NCBI GenBank assembly: GCA_028023455.1
Contig: JAQFVV010000207.1
Coordinates: 2,003,243-2,067,242 of the forward strand
Reading direction: 5' to 3'
From: Epiperipatus broadwayi
Taxonomy: Eukaryota; Onychophora; Udeonychophora; Euonychophora; Peripatidae
Length of the DNA stretch: 64,000 nt
The position numbers were made by a program, and so were the translations under genes. The notes beneath the pieces were generated by a model that was not told where the DNA came from, did not search any database, and saw only the letters and a list, made by a program, of their open reading frames with translations. Shown here one piece after another: positions 35,263 through 47,364 of this stretch; within the stretch, counting starts at the first letter, position 1, and every line of letters starts with the position of its first letter.

Positions 35263-36562
35263 CCATATATATCCCATCTGTGCTTTCCTTACCACCAAAA
35301 ACCTACACATCCTCTCCTTGTCTGACACCTATCTTTGACTAACTGACTGATTTGCTTTTCACTTTATCATGCATTACAAATACAAAAAATATTTAATATC
35401 CTTATATGATGAACTACACAACAACAATCTATATAGTCCATGTCTGTCTGTAATGGTCCAAATTATACATTCATCTATTCTCCCAGAAATCCGACAGATA
35501 TTGACAGTCCACAGAATGACTAGCAGTTCACAATCTTGAGATAAATAAAAGAATTTATTCACAGCACTATAATCATACAATGCATCACGAGCACTCAGAA
35601 GATCATCCCAATTTGATCACTATTAACCACTACAACCTTTGATTGAATGATGCAAACTCTGTTGCAATAAAAGAAGTATTACGTGTTAGGGGCTAAAATA
35701 GATAAACTATGCCTTGCTCTCTCTCTTGGAGTCTTATGTGGCAAGTATCAAGGAATGCCCTGCTTATTAAGGACTACAGAAAACTAAGCCTTGCTTTCTG
35801 TCTTGGAGACTTATAGGCTGACATCATGGCAGAACTACTGTTCACTGCTTCATGATAAAATAAGACTAACATATAAACTTGATTGGAAAACTATGCCATG
35901 CTCTCTCTCTTGGAGACTTATGAGCTGGTATCATGGCAGGTCTGCTGTTAACTGCTTCATGATAAAATAAAGATAACATATAAATTGGGTTGGAGCAGTG
36001 AATGGGTTTGATCATTCATAAGTTACATGAATACATAACATTCTCAAGGCAATAACAAAACTCTCCACTCATCATCAAAACTGCAATCTAACCAACCAAA
36101 CTCCAACGATCAACCATCCAATCAAACCTCTAAAATCATAGACTTTTTACAAAATGAACTCCCCAAACACACATGAGACTACTATTCCATAATTCATCAC
36201 TATTACTATGCCTATCCTATCTGGCAATAAATCATTTTAATGTTCCAAAACAAACAAAAAAAAATTCTATTATTTATTTCACCTTTGTCTTAAGTTGTGA
36301 TATTCATCTCTATTTTCAAAATTGATAAAAAAAACAAGCTGTTTTATGGCTGTACCCATTTTATCACCATCAATGAAAAATTAAATCATATTAAACATCA
36401 TCATATGCAAATCTAAAATAAGACTGTTTGGCCAAGAAAATTTTGTAAGACAAAAAAAAATTTACTGAAAAAAAAAAGTTTACTAAAAAAAATTTTTCTC
36501 TTTTTAATCACACATCTCCTATCATTCTATAGACTCCCTTTTTCAGGTATATGGTAAAATAT
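35263..36562 (-). other. E1 leader with ~105-bp tandem repeats
   Basis: Non-coding. Two full units and one partial start near 35701, 35780 and 35886. Each carries CTCTCTCTTGGAGACTTAT or a variant; the last two also share TCATGGCAG and ACTGCTTCATGATAAAATAA. The repeats lie between the PBS and the gag start, where packaging signals are usual; that role is inference. Confidence 0.65.
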
Positions 36563-36563
36563 C

Positions 36564-36583
36564 AAGCCCCAGTTGGGCGTCCA
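36564..36583 (-). promoter_or_regulatory. Primer-binding site of E1 (tRNA-Lys)
   Basis: On the minus strand, one base after the LTR end (GTTACA), the sequence reads TGGACGCCCAACTGGGGCTT. It matches the tRNA-Lys(CUU) complement TGGCGCCCAACGTGGGGCTC with one inserted A, one missing G and one mismatch. It is the clearest PBS in the window. Confidence 0.8.
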
Positions 36584-36584
36584 T

Positions 36585-39500
36585 TGTAACAAAATTAAAT
36601 GTCGGTCAGATCCAGTGTAACAAAATGAGATCTGGTCTATTAAAGAATCAAAAAAATTCAAGTATTGTAAAAATCTCAAATATTCCAGTATTACAAACAT
36701 TCATAAACTGATCAAAAGTATCATTGTAACTTAAATAAACTAGATTAAAGATCCATTGTAATAAAATTAAGGTTTAGATCAAAAGATATTGATTAAATGA
36801 TCATGAAATGTCAAATATTATTAAAAAATTATGAATCCAAAATATTCAGTATATTATTGTATTCAGCTTAACTTAATGAAGAGGATCAACTGGATCAAGT
36901 ATATTATTTAATCAAGAAATGATTCAAATATAAATATTTATTTTATTTCAAAAAGCTTCCAATATAAATATCTAGCTCAATAAACAAAAAATGCATTGTA
37001 GATTTTATATCAAAAGAGAAGAATTATTTAACATGAGTAGTGGCTATTAAACCAGAGATCAGACTGAGTTATCTATCATATTACGGGTCATTGGATGAAA
37101 TGAAACATATTTCTATCATTAGATTTCTCAAGATATCCCACTATCAATAATTATAAGCAAATTATTAATAACAAGTATTATAACTCAGGTATATGAAATC
37201 ACGTGAGGTGAGTACACTAGTAATTCAATAAAATATAACTCAGGTATACAGACAGTAGATCTTATCCACTTTCATTTCTTGGTTTGATGTTAAGTGCATG
37301 TTTAAACAAATACTAAGTGAATATGGTCTAGCAGGGTGCCACTAGATTATCTGAATCTAGACACGGTTATATCTAATAACCTTTCACATGTACCGGGTTT
37401 GAATCCCCTTTTTGGTACTTTATTTCTAATAAAAGTGGGAGATTTTGCTTTTTGAGCCATATCACTATACGCACTAATATTTAGGTGAAGTAAAACATCT
37501 TTAAACCAAAGTGGAGTATATTAGACATAATCATTTCTTAGATCTTAGCCTAACAAATGTGTTTCAATATTTTTATAAGTTTACTAGCTCAGATTATATA
37601 TAACTAATTTAGAATGGCAATTCACTCATCCTTGCATGAAATAGATGACAGGATGTGGTTATAATAATACTAAGAAATCACTAAATATTATGAAATTAAT
37701 ATTTATTTATGGCCTGTAAACATTTAAACAGCTCAATAATTAAAATGTTGATGATGATGATGATGATGATGATAATAATAACGATAATGACAAGGGTTTC
37801 AACTACAGCTCTAGGACTAAGCCTAAACATAAAACTAATTTTTATAAAGAAATTCATAATTATTGCTTAATTTTAGCATATTTACTTATATCTTAAATAA
37901 CTAATATTCAACCACTGATGATGATGAATGATCACACTTAACAAAGACTACACTTAATGAAATATATACGCCTCATTTAATAAAACAAACTAATATTTAT
38001 TACTGCATTTCTAACATATACATAAAAATTTTCTATATTTACATAAAAATTTATATTAACAATAACGACAAAAATCATAATCGACTGTTTTAAAATCATA
38101 ACATTAAATTTTAAATTCCTCCCCCTTTCCCATAAATGTATTTCAAAAGTATATTGTATCCACAAGAAAAGTATTTCATATAAAAAAAATATTCACTCAT
38201 TGGCACACATACCTTATAAATCTAACATGTAAGCAGAATGTTAAAAAAAAATGTTAGTAGGATTGAAAGAGCAAGTTTTAAAAACAAGTTTTAAATCATT
38301 TTCTCCCCCTCTCTTCTATCTCTGAAATGCTATACTTAACTTGAAACAAAATAATCTAATATTTTAATACTACTTGTTACTTCACATTCACTCGCAATTA
38401 TACACGTATAAAAATATTATTATGTATGTGCGTGTTTTATCCCAAAATAATAATAATATATTAGTTGAAACTAAAATCATAATACCATAAAAAAATTATT
38501 TTACACATTAATATTTCATAACTGTAAAATTAATAAACAAATAAATTTTGATACATTCAATATCATTTATGTAGTTCAAAGCTATTATTATTAAGACATT
38601 CTTGGTTTCCATTGATCTGAATTGTATTTAAAAGTTCTTTAAATAAAATATGTCACTTTATTACTAAAATTTTATTAATACTCTGATTTCATAAAAAAAT
38701 AGATATAAAAGTCATATTACCGATCCAAGGGTTCACTTGTCTTGTATACTGTCTATACTTGGCAGCAACAATTTCCGTGTTCTTTGGAACAATCACTTTC
38801 TTGAAGTATATAATTATTTGATGATGAGGATCCTATTGAGGTTATTTGCTTTAGTGGATAATTTGATAATCATTATCAATTTTACTTCTCTTCCTGTCAA
38901 GTATTATTCTTTTAGTGAATGAAATACAGTAAATTGTTTTCACATGATAAATTTCCCAGATTTAAACTCAGTTGTTGGAACAATTAATTGAACTTGATGA
39001 TTAATATTTATCGGTAGATTAATTCATCTTTCATCGAATGCAGGTGAATGCTTTTTTCCTTCTATTAAAAACATCTTATTTCTCTGGTCAGTTGAAAGGT
39101 GTAGAATATTATTTTAGACAAAACATCTTTTCTATCCTATATGATGTGCAGCTTCCCAGATGGTCAGGCAAATATGGGACATACATATAATTTTTCTAGC
39201 CAGTCATTTCTTATATTTTCAACATTCAATTTAATAGTCTAATAATCTGAATCATAATCACAATAATAATAATAATAATTCAACTGATTTTTCCAGACAC
39301 CTTTTTATATCCAATTTTTTAGCTAACTTAACCAATCAGAGATAGCGTCACTTGCTATTTTTGGACAAATTCATTTTAATTAGATATCTAATTTATTTTC
39401 AACTAAATTATTTTTCAACTGAAAAGTTTAATCCTTTTTCCAGACACTTTTGTTTTAAAAAAAAAATAGACTTAATCTTTTTTTTTCTTACACCTAGGTA

Positions 39501-40281
39501 ACATTTCAAATTTTTGAGCTTCCTTCTTTAGATCTTAAGATAAGACAATTTCAAAATTAGAGTTCCCACCCAGCTTAAGCTCCCAAAGTGACAAACAATC
39601 ATTTACAAAAACAAAATTGCTACAAAAATAGATATCTGATTCAACAGATTTCCTCTTTTAACATAAAATTGTACAAAAAAATAATTTGACAGATTTAACC
39701 CTTCCTTTTCTTTCAATATTTAATAAATGTAAATTTCTGTATGTAATGTACACACATACTTCATTATTTCAAATCATTCATAAACTAACATTAAATAATA
39801 TAATTGCTAGCTTAGTAATTATAACCCTATTATTTAATTAAATCTGTAACTTTTAAATCCCAATTACAATTATAGAAAAGCAAAATAGAAGTATAGAATA
39901 AGATATTAGAATTGATCAAGCATAGGTTAGTTTTAAAGAAAGTTAAAATGTTGAATATTTGAAATATAAAACAATTAAATAGCTTACATGGACACTGTCT
40001 ATATGTATGCATTATAACTTTGCTTTTTAACAGAAAATTTAAATATTAAATGTGTGTGCTGCTCTTTTTGAGATTTATTAACACACAAACAAATAAAGCA
40101 TATAATTGCTGTCCCACTCTCTTTCTGTCTAAAGCATTTAAAACTGGATCTGGTAGGGTTTGAACTTGGATGCCCTACAGCTTCTTTTATGGTTATATAA
40201 AAATGTGATGATGATTTTGGTTTACCTTTTCTACATGCACATTACTATAAATTTAGCTAGTGACTAAATTGTAATGGCACA
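36585..40281 (-). mobile_element. 5' LTR of element E1 (3.7 kb)
   Basis: This 3697-base near-identical partner of 29220-32914 differs by scattered substitutions and small indels. It has a longer (GAT)n run near 37748. High similarity between LTRs implies a fairly recent insertion compared with E3, E5 and E6. Confidence 0.92.
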
Positions 40282-40287
40282 ATATAT

Positions 40288-41420
40288 ATTGTAAACTAAT
40301 TTGATGCTTTTCTAATATATACAAATATGTAATGACAAATTTTGATTCCAAATAAATATTTGTATTGTAGCAGAACATTATGATACATGAGTTTAAATAC
40401 TCCAATGTTTATTTCATTAAAAATAAAGGGCCATAAATTTTAATTGTATTTTTTATTATATTTATTGTACATAGTTAATAGGTTCCAATAATATAAAATA
40501 TATCTAAAGTCTTGCATGGCTATATGATTCAACTTAAGTATTCATGTTTATCTCTGTAATTAGAAGATAAGCAGATCTATAAATGTGGTAATTTATTTCT
40601 ATTGTTAAAAAATGATTAATTAAAAACCAAACTTTAAGATAAGTAACATTTTTTGTAATTTGATTTGTGTGGATATAGACACATATTCAGAAATTGTTGG
40701 TTATAAAAAAGTATATATTTATTGTTTTCTCATGTTCTGCTGGCAGTTGACCTGGAGTGAAAAAAGAAAACTTATCACTAAAAAAGAAAAAAAAGATTCA
40801 ACCATTGCCATAATCTCACTTGTAGTATGAAGAGATAAAAACAATCTTTTCTATAAAAATAAAAAACTAACATAATCAGGTAAAAACCAATTTATATAAG
40901 TGCTGACCACATTTGTTCACCAACTAACCAATTACCTTGATTGTCCTTGCCTATTACATCTGACTGCTTATTTCTAGCAACCTGTTGAAATATTTCTAAC
41001 ATATTATCAGTGAGTGCTTATGTGATTTATATAACTAATTATAGTACAGAAAGATTAAAAGTTAGCATTTATAGGTAATTACCAGTCTAGAAATTAAGAA
41101 TCATAACAAGCGTTAAGTTATCATATGATAATGCAATGTCATAGAAATAAAACAAATGGCTGGAACTCATTAATGACAATTTTTTCCTACTATATGTGAC
41201 GTTGACTAATCATTAATCAAATTATAATAAAAACATAATCAAGATCAGTATAATTTTACACAGTAGTAAAAGAGATTATTAATCCAATAAGATGTATTTT
41301 TGAACATCATAATTCGGTAATGTGCATGGAGTGGGTAACAGGCAAACTATGAGCCAACCAGTACAATATGATACAGTAGTTTACCTATATATTAGGAATT
41401 GATAAATAATTGGTTCATTA
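40288..41420 (+). mobile_element. Left copy of a ~1-kb direct repeat (probable E6 LTR)
   Basis: From about 40360 it aligns with 47365-48380: GTTTAAATACTCCAATGTTTA against GTTTAAATCCTTCAATATTTA; AAGCAGATCTA; CAGAAATTGTTGG against TAGAAATTGTTGG; GGAGTGGGTAACAGGCA against GGAGTGAGTAACAGCCA. Its first part (40303-40370) resembles 61985-62045. Strongly diverged, so ends, TSD and PBS are not recoverable. LTR status is inferred from spacing and from the coil-coding remnant between the copies. Confidence 0.5.
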
Positions 41421-42095
41421 AGTATTCCCAATTCGGGTCAACAACAGCAAGTTTTTATTATTCAAAGTTGACACAAAGTCTTGATGATACCATCTAAAAT
41501 ACTATTGTAAAATTATGACTGTTCTGGAGCAAGAGTCAAAATGTTATCCGTTATAAATTGAAGCACACATACACAGATATTTCTTGCCTAGAATAAAAAG
41601 AAAGAATGGGTTATTATATTTATATAATAATAATAAAAATTATAAGGAAATAAATCTGGTCATCGATAAATTGGGAATAAATAAAGCAGGTTGTGAGAGT
41701 TATAAATCAGGCAGATAATCTGTGAGATGTCTAGGTGGATAGGTGAGTTGTTTCTGATGGATTGTGTAAATAGTGCTTATAATTTCACTATAATAGTTTG
41801 AAAATTCATATTATTGGCAATATTTTAAGAAGTGATTATTTGAAATTATGTCAAAAAAATATATAGTATCTAAATGGGAATGAAATGTTTTTATCTCTTT
41901 ATAGTAAGAAATAATAGTAAGAAAAAAATAATAAATAATAATTATAATAAATAATCACTAAATCCAAAGCCTATAAATTGGATCAACATTGCAATGAACT
42001 AGCAGAGCAAAGGAAAGAACAGTTATCAGAGGCTGTCAATATGCCTGCAGAAAAGAAAGTTGAGACACTGAATATATATGTAAAACACTAAAATA
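41421..42095 (+). other. Probable E6 leader, non-coding
   Basis: AT-rich; I see nothing in it beyond the position between the repeat and the coil-coding remnant. Confidence 0.4.
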
Positions 42096-42490
42096 ATGCT
42101 ACAGAAAACAAAAGAAGATATTAAAATATTATAAGAAAAAAAAATCTTAAAAGAAGAAAATTTAAAAAGTTGCAAAAAAGATAGTTGAAGAGATGAGGCA
42201 ATGCTTAAAGAAAATATAGTTGATGAAACAATAAATGTAGAAGCCAAAAACAAAATTAAAGATAACAAAAATGATATAGATCTTTTTGGAGAATAAAAAC
42301 AAAACAATAAAAGAATAGTTCATGATTAAGTTAGTAAGGAAAATGTATGTGAAGTAAAAAAATGAGATTTTAATACAACTAAAAGATAATATGAGGTATT
42401 AATTGGATAAAAGATTGTAGTAATACTATATAGGAGAAAGATCAATGTCAGATGTTTATAAAACCATGTACAGAAAAAACATTGGAAAAG
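42096..42490 (+). pseudogene. K/E-rich coiled-coil remnant (probable E6 gag)
   Basis: From ATG 42096 one frame gives MLQKTKEDIKIL, then EKKILKEENLKS and DEAMLKENIVDETINVEAKN with in-frame stops every 15-50 codons, ending after DLFGE near 42297; further broken pieces follow to about 42490. Composition and character match the E4 coil. No capsid or enzyme motifs. Confidence 0.4.
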
Positions 42491-42641
42491 GAATTAGTAT
42501 AAGAAAATATAGAAAATAAATCATAGCTGTGATATATTCAAGTGTTATCAAAGACAAAACTCTCCATACAGTAGTGGTGATCATAAAATATTTAGTTGTT
42601 CAAATATTAACCTTGATACCAAAGAAGATGCATAAGGATAG

Positions 42642-42647
42642 ACATTT
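42642..42647. repeat. Target-site duplication of the foldback element, left
   Basis: ACATTT here matches ACATTT at 46079-46084 on the other side. If the terminus is one base further in, the pair reads as 7 of 8 matching bases, so the true length (6 or 8) is uncertain. Confidence 0.6.
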
Positions 42648-42786
42648 TGGTAGTTTTTGTTTAGTTGCCCCTTGTCCACCAGGTGACCCTGCAAAAGCAC
42701 CAAGGAACATGCAAGTGATAAATTTATTTTCAAAAATTGCTGAAATCGTCGTGCGAAAAAAAAAAAGCCCCCTGGGCAATAAAAAA

Positions 42787-43165
42787 AATTGCTTAAATCG
42801 GAGAGACAAAAAAATAAAAGTTAAAAAGTGCTTAAATCATTGAGAGACAAAAAAATAAAAGTGCTTAAATCGGACAGACAACAAAATAAAAGTTAAAAAG
42901 TGCTTAAATTGTCGAGAGACAAAAAAATAAAAGTTAAAAAGTGCTTAAATCGGAGAGACAAAAAAATAAAAGTTAAAAATTACTTAAATCGTCAAGAGAC
43001 AAAAAAATAAGAAGTAAAAAGTGCTTAAATTGGAGAGACAAAAAAACAAAAGTTAAAAATTGCCTAAATCGTTGAGAGACAAAAAAATAAAAATTAAAAA
43101 ATGCTTAAATCAGAGAGACAAAAAAATAAAAGTTAAAAATTGCTTAAATCATCAAGAGAAAAATG
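42787..43165 (+). repeat. ~37-40-bp minisatellite, left arm of foldback
   Basis: About ten units of the type TTAAATCGGAGAGACAAAAA followed by an AT-rich AAAGTTAAAAAGTGC tail. Two alternating versions (GGAGAGAC and GTCGAGAGAC) suggest a higher-order dimer. The same units, inverted, are at 45757-45945. Confidence 0.85.
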
Positions 43166-43535
43166 GCAGTATTACAATATATGTTTTAAATAAAATTTTA
43201 TCTGACTTTCAACACTATAACAAATAAAGAGTTTAATATTTAACAGATTAATACTAATTAAATATAGATGGTATACCATATAGAAAATAAAAGTGGCTAT
43301 ATAATACAAAAACAGAAATTGATGTGTAACTACCCCTCCCCTCCACAGAGCGTTAAAACCAAAAATGGCGGTATTACAATATATGTTTTAAATAAAATTT
43401 TATCTGACTTTCAACACTATAATGAATAAAGAGTTTAATATTTAACAGATTAATACTAATTAAATATAGTTAATATACCATATAGATAATAAAAGTGGCT
43501 ATAAAATACAAAAACAGAAATTGGTGTGTAACTAA
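43165..43535 (+). repeat. ~200-bp tandem units, left arm
   Basis: Two units starting AAAATGGCAGTATTACAATA (about 43165) and AAAATGGCGGTATTACAATA (about 43363), each with GGTATACCATATAG or a variant and AAAAGTGGCTAT. The right arm carries four or more of the same unit, inverted. Confidence 0.8.
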
Positions 43536-43883
43536 CATATATTATCACTTTATTAAGTTCTCAATTGGAATCGTAACATTCAAAAAATTCCACATACAAC
43601 ACACAAAAAAACTCACAAATACTTATAAAAAAAAGTACATAAAAAGTACTTACAAAAAGATAGACATCATGGGCAATTTGAAAGTAGGCATAAAAAACAT
43701 TCAAACTTTGAGAATTTTGCATGAAAGTTATTTGGAGAAGATTGTTTTAATAAATAAAAGTTAAAAAAAAGGAAAGGATTTGTCAAAGCCAAAATTTTAC
43801 TTTATAGACTGGTCATTCTTAAACTTGTTTACAATTTATTTATTTTTCTCTCAATTAATTGTTTAACACTATTTACTTTTTTT

Positions 43884-44181
43884 TTTTTAGCAAAGACAGT
43901 AAATCCTAATTACGTCAAGATTCACCGAAAGGATTTTAGAAAACAAACTTTAAAACTCCTGAATAACTTCACATACATCTAAATCATTATGTTGAAAAAA
44001 TAGTTACTAAAGATAGGACATTAAAAAAATGTGACACGCTATACTATAAATTTCTAAAAAAGAAATATGATGTAATAGACTTTTCGGTACCGACTTTTCA
44101 CATGAAAACTATAATTGCTTGGGCTGACAAATTTAATCAAAATCTAACTAAACTAGTCGTTTGCAATACCTGTGTATTTTA
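43884..44181 (+). pseudogene. Unrecognised coding remnant in the foldback loop
   Basis: A TTTTTTTTTTTTAG run (an intron-acceptor-like context) precedes an open frame beginning KTVNPNYVKIHRKDFRKQ and ending NNFTYI (stop at about 43979). One frame over, from 43967, about 71 codons are open to TAA 44178-44180 and include NHYVEKIVTKD, DVIDFSVPTFHMKT and AWADKFNQNLTKLVV. Together they look like about 100 residues of real protein with one frameshift. I recognise no transposase DDE/D motif or other family. Being the only protein-like stretch in the element, it may be the last trace of its transposase or a captured host exon. Confidence 0.4.
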
Positions 44182-44639
44182 ATTATGACCTATTAATTAT
44201 TTTCCAATTATTCTTAAATACAATTTGTTGGGATTATTTGTATTTTTCAATGGTGTTATTGTGGACTTTTTTTTATGCAGATGAATACAATAGTAAACAT
44301 GCACAAATCTTATATAACTTTACATTTATCTAAACAAAATGAAACTCACTTGAGATAATTATAACTATTTTATTTTATCTTTGTTTGAAAATATATGAAT
44401 CATGCTATGATTAATTCGGAACGGAGTTTAGTGTAAAATTTAGTTATTTAATATTGTTACAATTGTTTTTGATATATGGGTGTGTGTAGTTTTTTAAAAT
44501 TTATGTATTTTAAACGATGTTTTTGACTTGTGTATGTACTTTTAAAAAATATTCCACTGTTACTACTGTTTAGATGCCTCAAAGCTTGAATTTTGATTTT
44601 GTCTACTTTGAAGTCCATATGTTTATAGTGATCTGCAAT
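44182..44639. other. Rest of the foldback loop
   Basis: Non-coding and AT-rich, with nothing further seen. Confidence 0.45.
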
Positions 44640-44929
44640 GCTTCAACAAGCTTCCTCAAATAACTCATGCAAAGTCTCAAAATGTGAATGTTCTTTATGC
44701 CTACTTTCAAATTGCCCGTGATGTCTATATTTTGTAAGTACTTTTTTTTATAAGTATTTGTGGGTGTTTTTGTGTGTTTTACTTGGATTTTTTTAGATGT
44801 TACGGATCCAATTTAGAACTTAATAAAATGATAATAATATCTGTTATTAGATAATGCACAGGCATGCTGGCAAATAGTCATTATTGTTTAAATATTGATA
44901 AAATTTAAAAGTACTCGGTCATCACCATT

Positions 44930-45756
44930 TTTAATTTTAATGCTAAAAATGCGGGAGAGGGAGGGTATATATGTTAGTGACACACCAATTTCTGTTTTTG
45001 TATTTTATAGCCACTTTTATTATCTATATGGTATACCATCTATATTTTATTAGTATTAATCTGTTAAATATTAAACTCTTTACTCGTTTTAGTGTTGAAA
45101 GTCGGTTAAAATTTTATTTAAAACATATATTGTAATGCTGCCATTTTTTGTTTTAACACTCTGTAGAGGGGAAGGGTGTTAGTTACACATCAATTTCTGT
45201 TTTTGTATTATATAGCCACTTTTATTATCCATATGGTATACCATCTATATTTAATTAGTATTAATATGTTAAATATTAAACTCTTTATTTGTTGTAGTGT
45301 TGAAAGTCAGATAAAATTTTATTTAAAACATATATTGTAATACCACCATTTTTGTTTAAATGCTCATGGAGGGGAAGGGTATATATATGTTAGGTACACC
45401 AATTTCTGTTTTTGTATTATATAGCTACTATTATTATCTATATGGTATACCATCCATATTTAATTAGCATTAATCTGTTATATATTAAACTCTTTACTCG
45501 TTATAGTGTTGAAAGTCAGATAAGATTTTATTTAAAACATATATTGTAATAACGCCATTTTTGTTTTAATGCTCCATAGAGGGGAGGGTAGTTACACACC
45601 AATTTCTGTTTTTGTATTATATAGCCACTTTTATTATCTATATGGTATACCATCTATACTTAATTAGTTTTAATCTGTTAAATATTAAACTCTTTATTCA
45701 TTATAGGGTTGAAAATCAGATAAAATTTTATTTAAAACATATATTGTAATACCGCC
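44930..45756 (-). repeat. ~205-bp tandem units, right arm
   Basis: Four to five inverted units with starts near 44930, 45140, 45355, 45560 and 45750. Each contains CACCAATTTCTGTTTTTGTA, GGTATACCATC, TTGAAAGTC or a variant and ACATATATTGTAAT. The copy number differs from the left arm, so the arms have been evolving by unit gain or loss. Confidence 0.8.
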
Positions 45757-45945
45757 ATTTTTCTCTCGACGATTTAAGCCATTTTTAACTTTTATTTTTT
45801 TGTCTCTCTGATTTAAGCACTTTTTAATTTTAATTTTTTTGTCTCTCGACGATTTAAGCACTTTTTAACTTTTATTTTTTTGTCTCTCTGATTTAAGCAC
45901 TTTTTAACTTTTATTTTTTTGTCTCTCCGATTTAAGCGTTATTTT
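45757..45945 (-). repeat. ~37-40-bp minisatellite, right arm
   Basis: Five units of TTTATTTTTTTGTCTCTC with GATTTAAGCACTTTTTAA, the inverse of the left array; about half as many units. Confidence 0.85.
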
Positions 45946-46078
45946 TTTATTGCCAGAGGGCTTTTTTTTTCACACGACGATTTCAGCAATTTTTGAAAAT
46001 AAATTTATCACTTGCATGTTTCTTGGTGGTTTTGCAGCGTCACCTGGTGGCCAGGGGGCAACTAACCAAAAACTACCA

Positions 46079-47364
46079 ACATTTTATGATGATTAAAATC
46101 CTGATAGAGTCTACACTTAAGAGGATGAGTAAAAGATTACCTTTTTTGGAAGATCAATGCTCTGATAGTGTCTATACAAAAAGAATGAGTAAAGATAAGC
46201 AATGTTGGCAGATCAAAGCAGTGGAGAAAAAGACGGTACAGCCTGGATTCAACTTAGGTCATAAATTTCTATGGATATAATTGATGTAAATATCTACCAT
46301 TTCAATGTAGTAGTATTTAATCAGAACAGGTTTAACTCTGAATATCAATCTTATTTACTATCTTTCTATACATAAAATAAATAACAACAAGCCAGATCAC
46401 TTTTCTTTTCATCACCATTCAAAAGAAAACCACCAGAAAAAGAGTTGTCTTGAATTACATGAAAAAAGTAAATGATAATTGTTGATGACTCTGGATATGT
46501 TCTGGGATATATGTTTTTAAAGAAAATTGTATAATATTAAAAAAAAATGTATAACTAGATATTACAAATATCTTAATTGTGACTATTATAGTTACCAAGT
46601 AAAAAAAAAACTGTTAACAGGCAAAATAATGTCCAAATTTTGGAGTAAGTTAAAACCAAATACAAAAACTCATTGTGATGACCTGGAAGTGTATTGATAA
46701 TTGGTGTGTGCTGATATTTTCAGAGTTTCTGAAAAACTCAAGAATGTAATGTTTTGGTATGCATTGTTGAGATGTCTGAGTGTTATATATTAAATGTTTT
46801 GTGTTCAGATAATCATGTGCAAACTATTTTAAAAAGTATAGTGTAAGAATTTTAAGATATCCAATGGGATCTCTTAGGCCATTCTTATCTACTGAGAGCA
46901 ACATTTTGTTTTCAATAAAAGTTTCATATTTTAAATAGTTCTGCATTTTAGGTTGTCAGCAGAGGAATGCCTGACTTTTTCAGATTGGTATTGTATTGTT
47001 TGGTTTGTAATTGTAGTTGACCATGGTTAGCTACCAAATATCCTTATATGATTATTTGGTAACCCATGGCACTCATTGTAGAAGCATTTGAGATATTGTC
47101 AAAAGTAAACATTTGCATTTTTAGTCATGGAGTTTGATTGTTGAATGTGAAGATTGAGATACATGTTAATGTTAGATCTCTGCACAGTTCATCAAGAGCA
47201 AACAGAGTTGCAAATGTAAGAAAGTGAGTAAACAATAAAATAGATTGTTTTAAAAAGATAATTAAATGTGTAGATTCAATTGTTTGGGTAATAAAAAATG
47301 GATTCAAAGTAGGTAAAACTCTAAGACTATTTTTATTCGATTATGATGAGGGAGTATATATTGA
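46079..47364. other. Probable E6 interior right of the foldback
   Basis: After the right target duplication a unit of about 58 bases is tandemly duplicated (46103-46218; CTGATAGAGTCTACACTTA against CTGATAGTGTCTATACAAA). The rest is non-coding. The 95-codon frame starting 45993 crosses the foldback end and is not a gene. Confidence 0.45.

Larger units (their letters stand above)
42648..46078. mobile_element. Foldback-type DNA element with nested tandem repeats in its arms
   Basis: The ends are TGGTAGTTTTTGTTTAGTTG and its reverse complement at 46059-46078, continuing as a long inverted repeat. From outside in, each arm has: a block of about 140 bases (GCCACCAGGTGAC, ATTGCTGAAATCGTCGTG); a minisatellite of about 37-40 bases (42787-43165 left, 45757-45945 right); units of about 200 bases (two left, four to five right); and an inner block (left 43536-43745, right about 44640-44920). 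A loop of about 880 bases remains. The structure recalls Drosophila FB elements, whose arms are also arrays of short repeats. No transposase is recognisable. Confidence 0.85.

Noticed and set aside
42787-43165. CRISPR-like or satellite array
   Set aside because: Units abut directly and recur inverted at the other end of the foldback element, so they are arm repeats.
45993-46280. 95-codon frame
   Set aside because: It spans the right terminus of the foldback element into flanking DNA and has no protein-like features.
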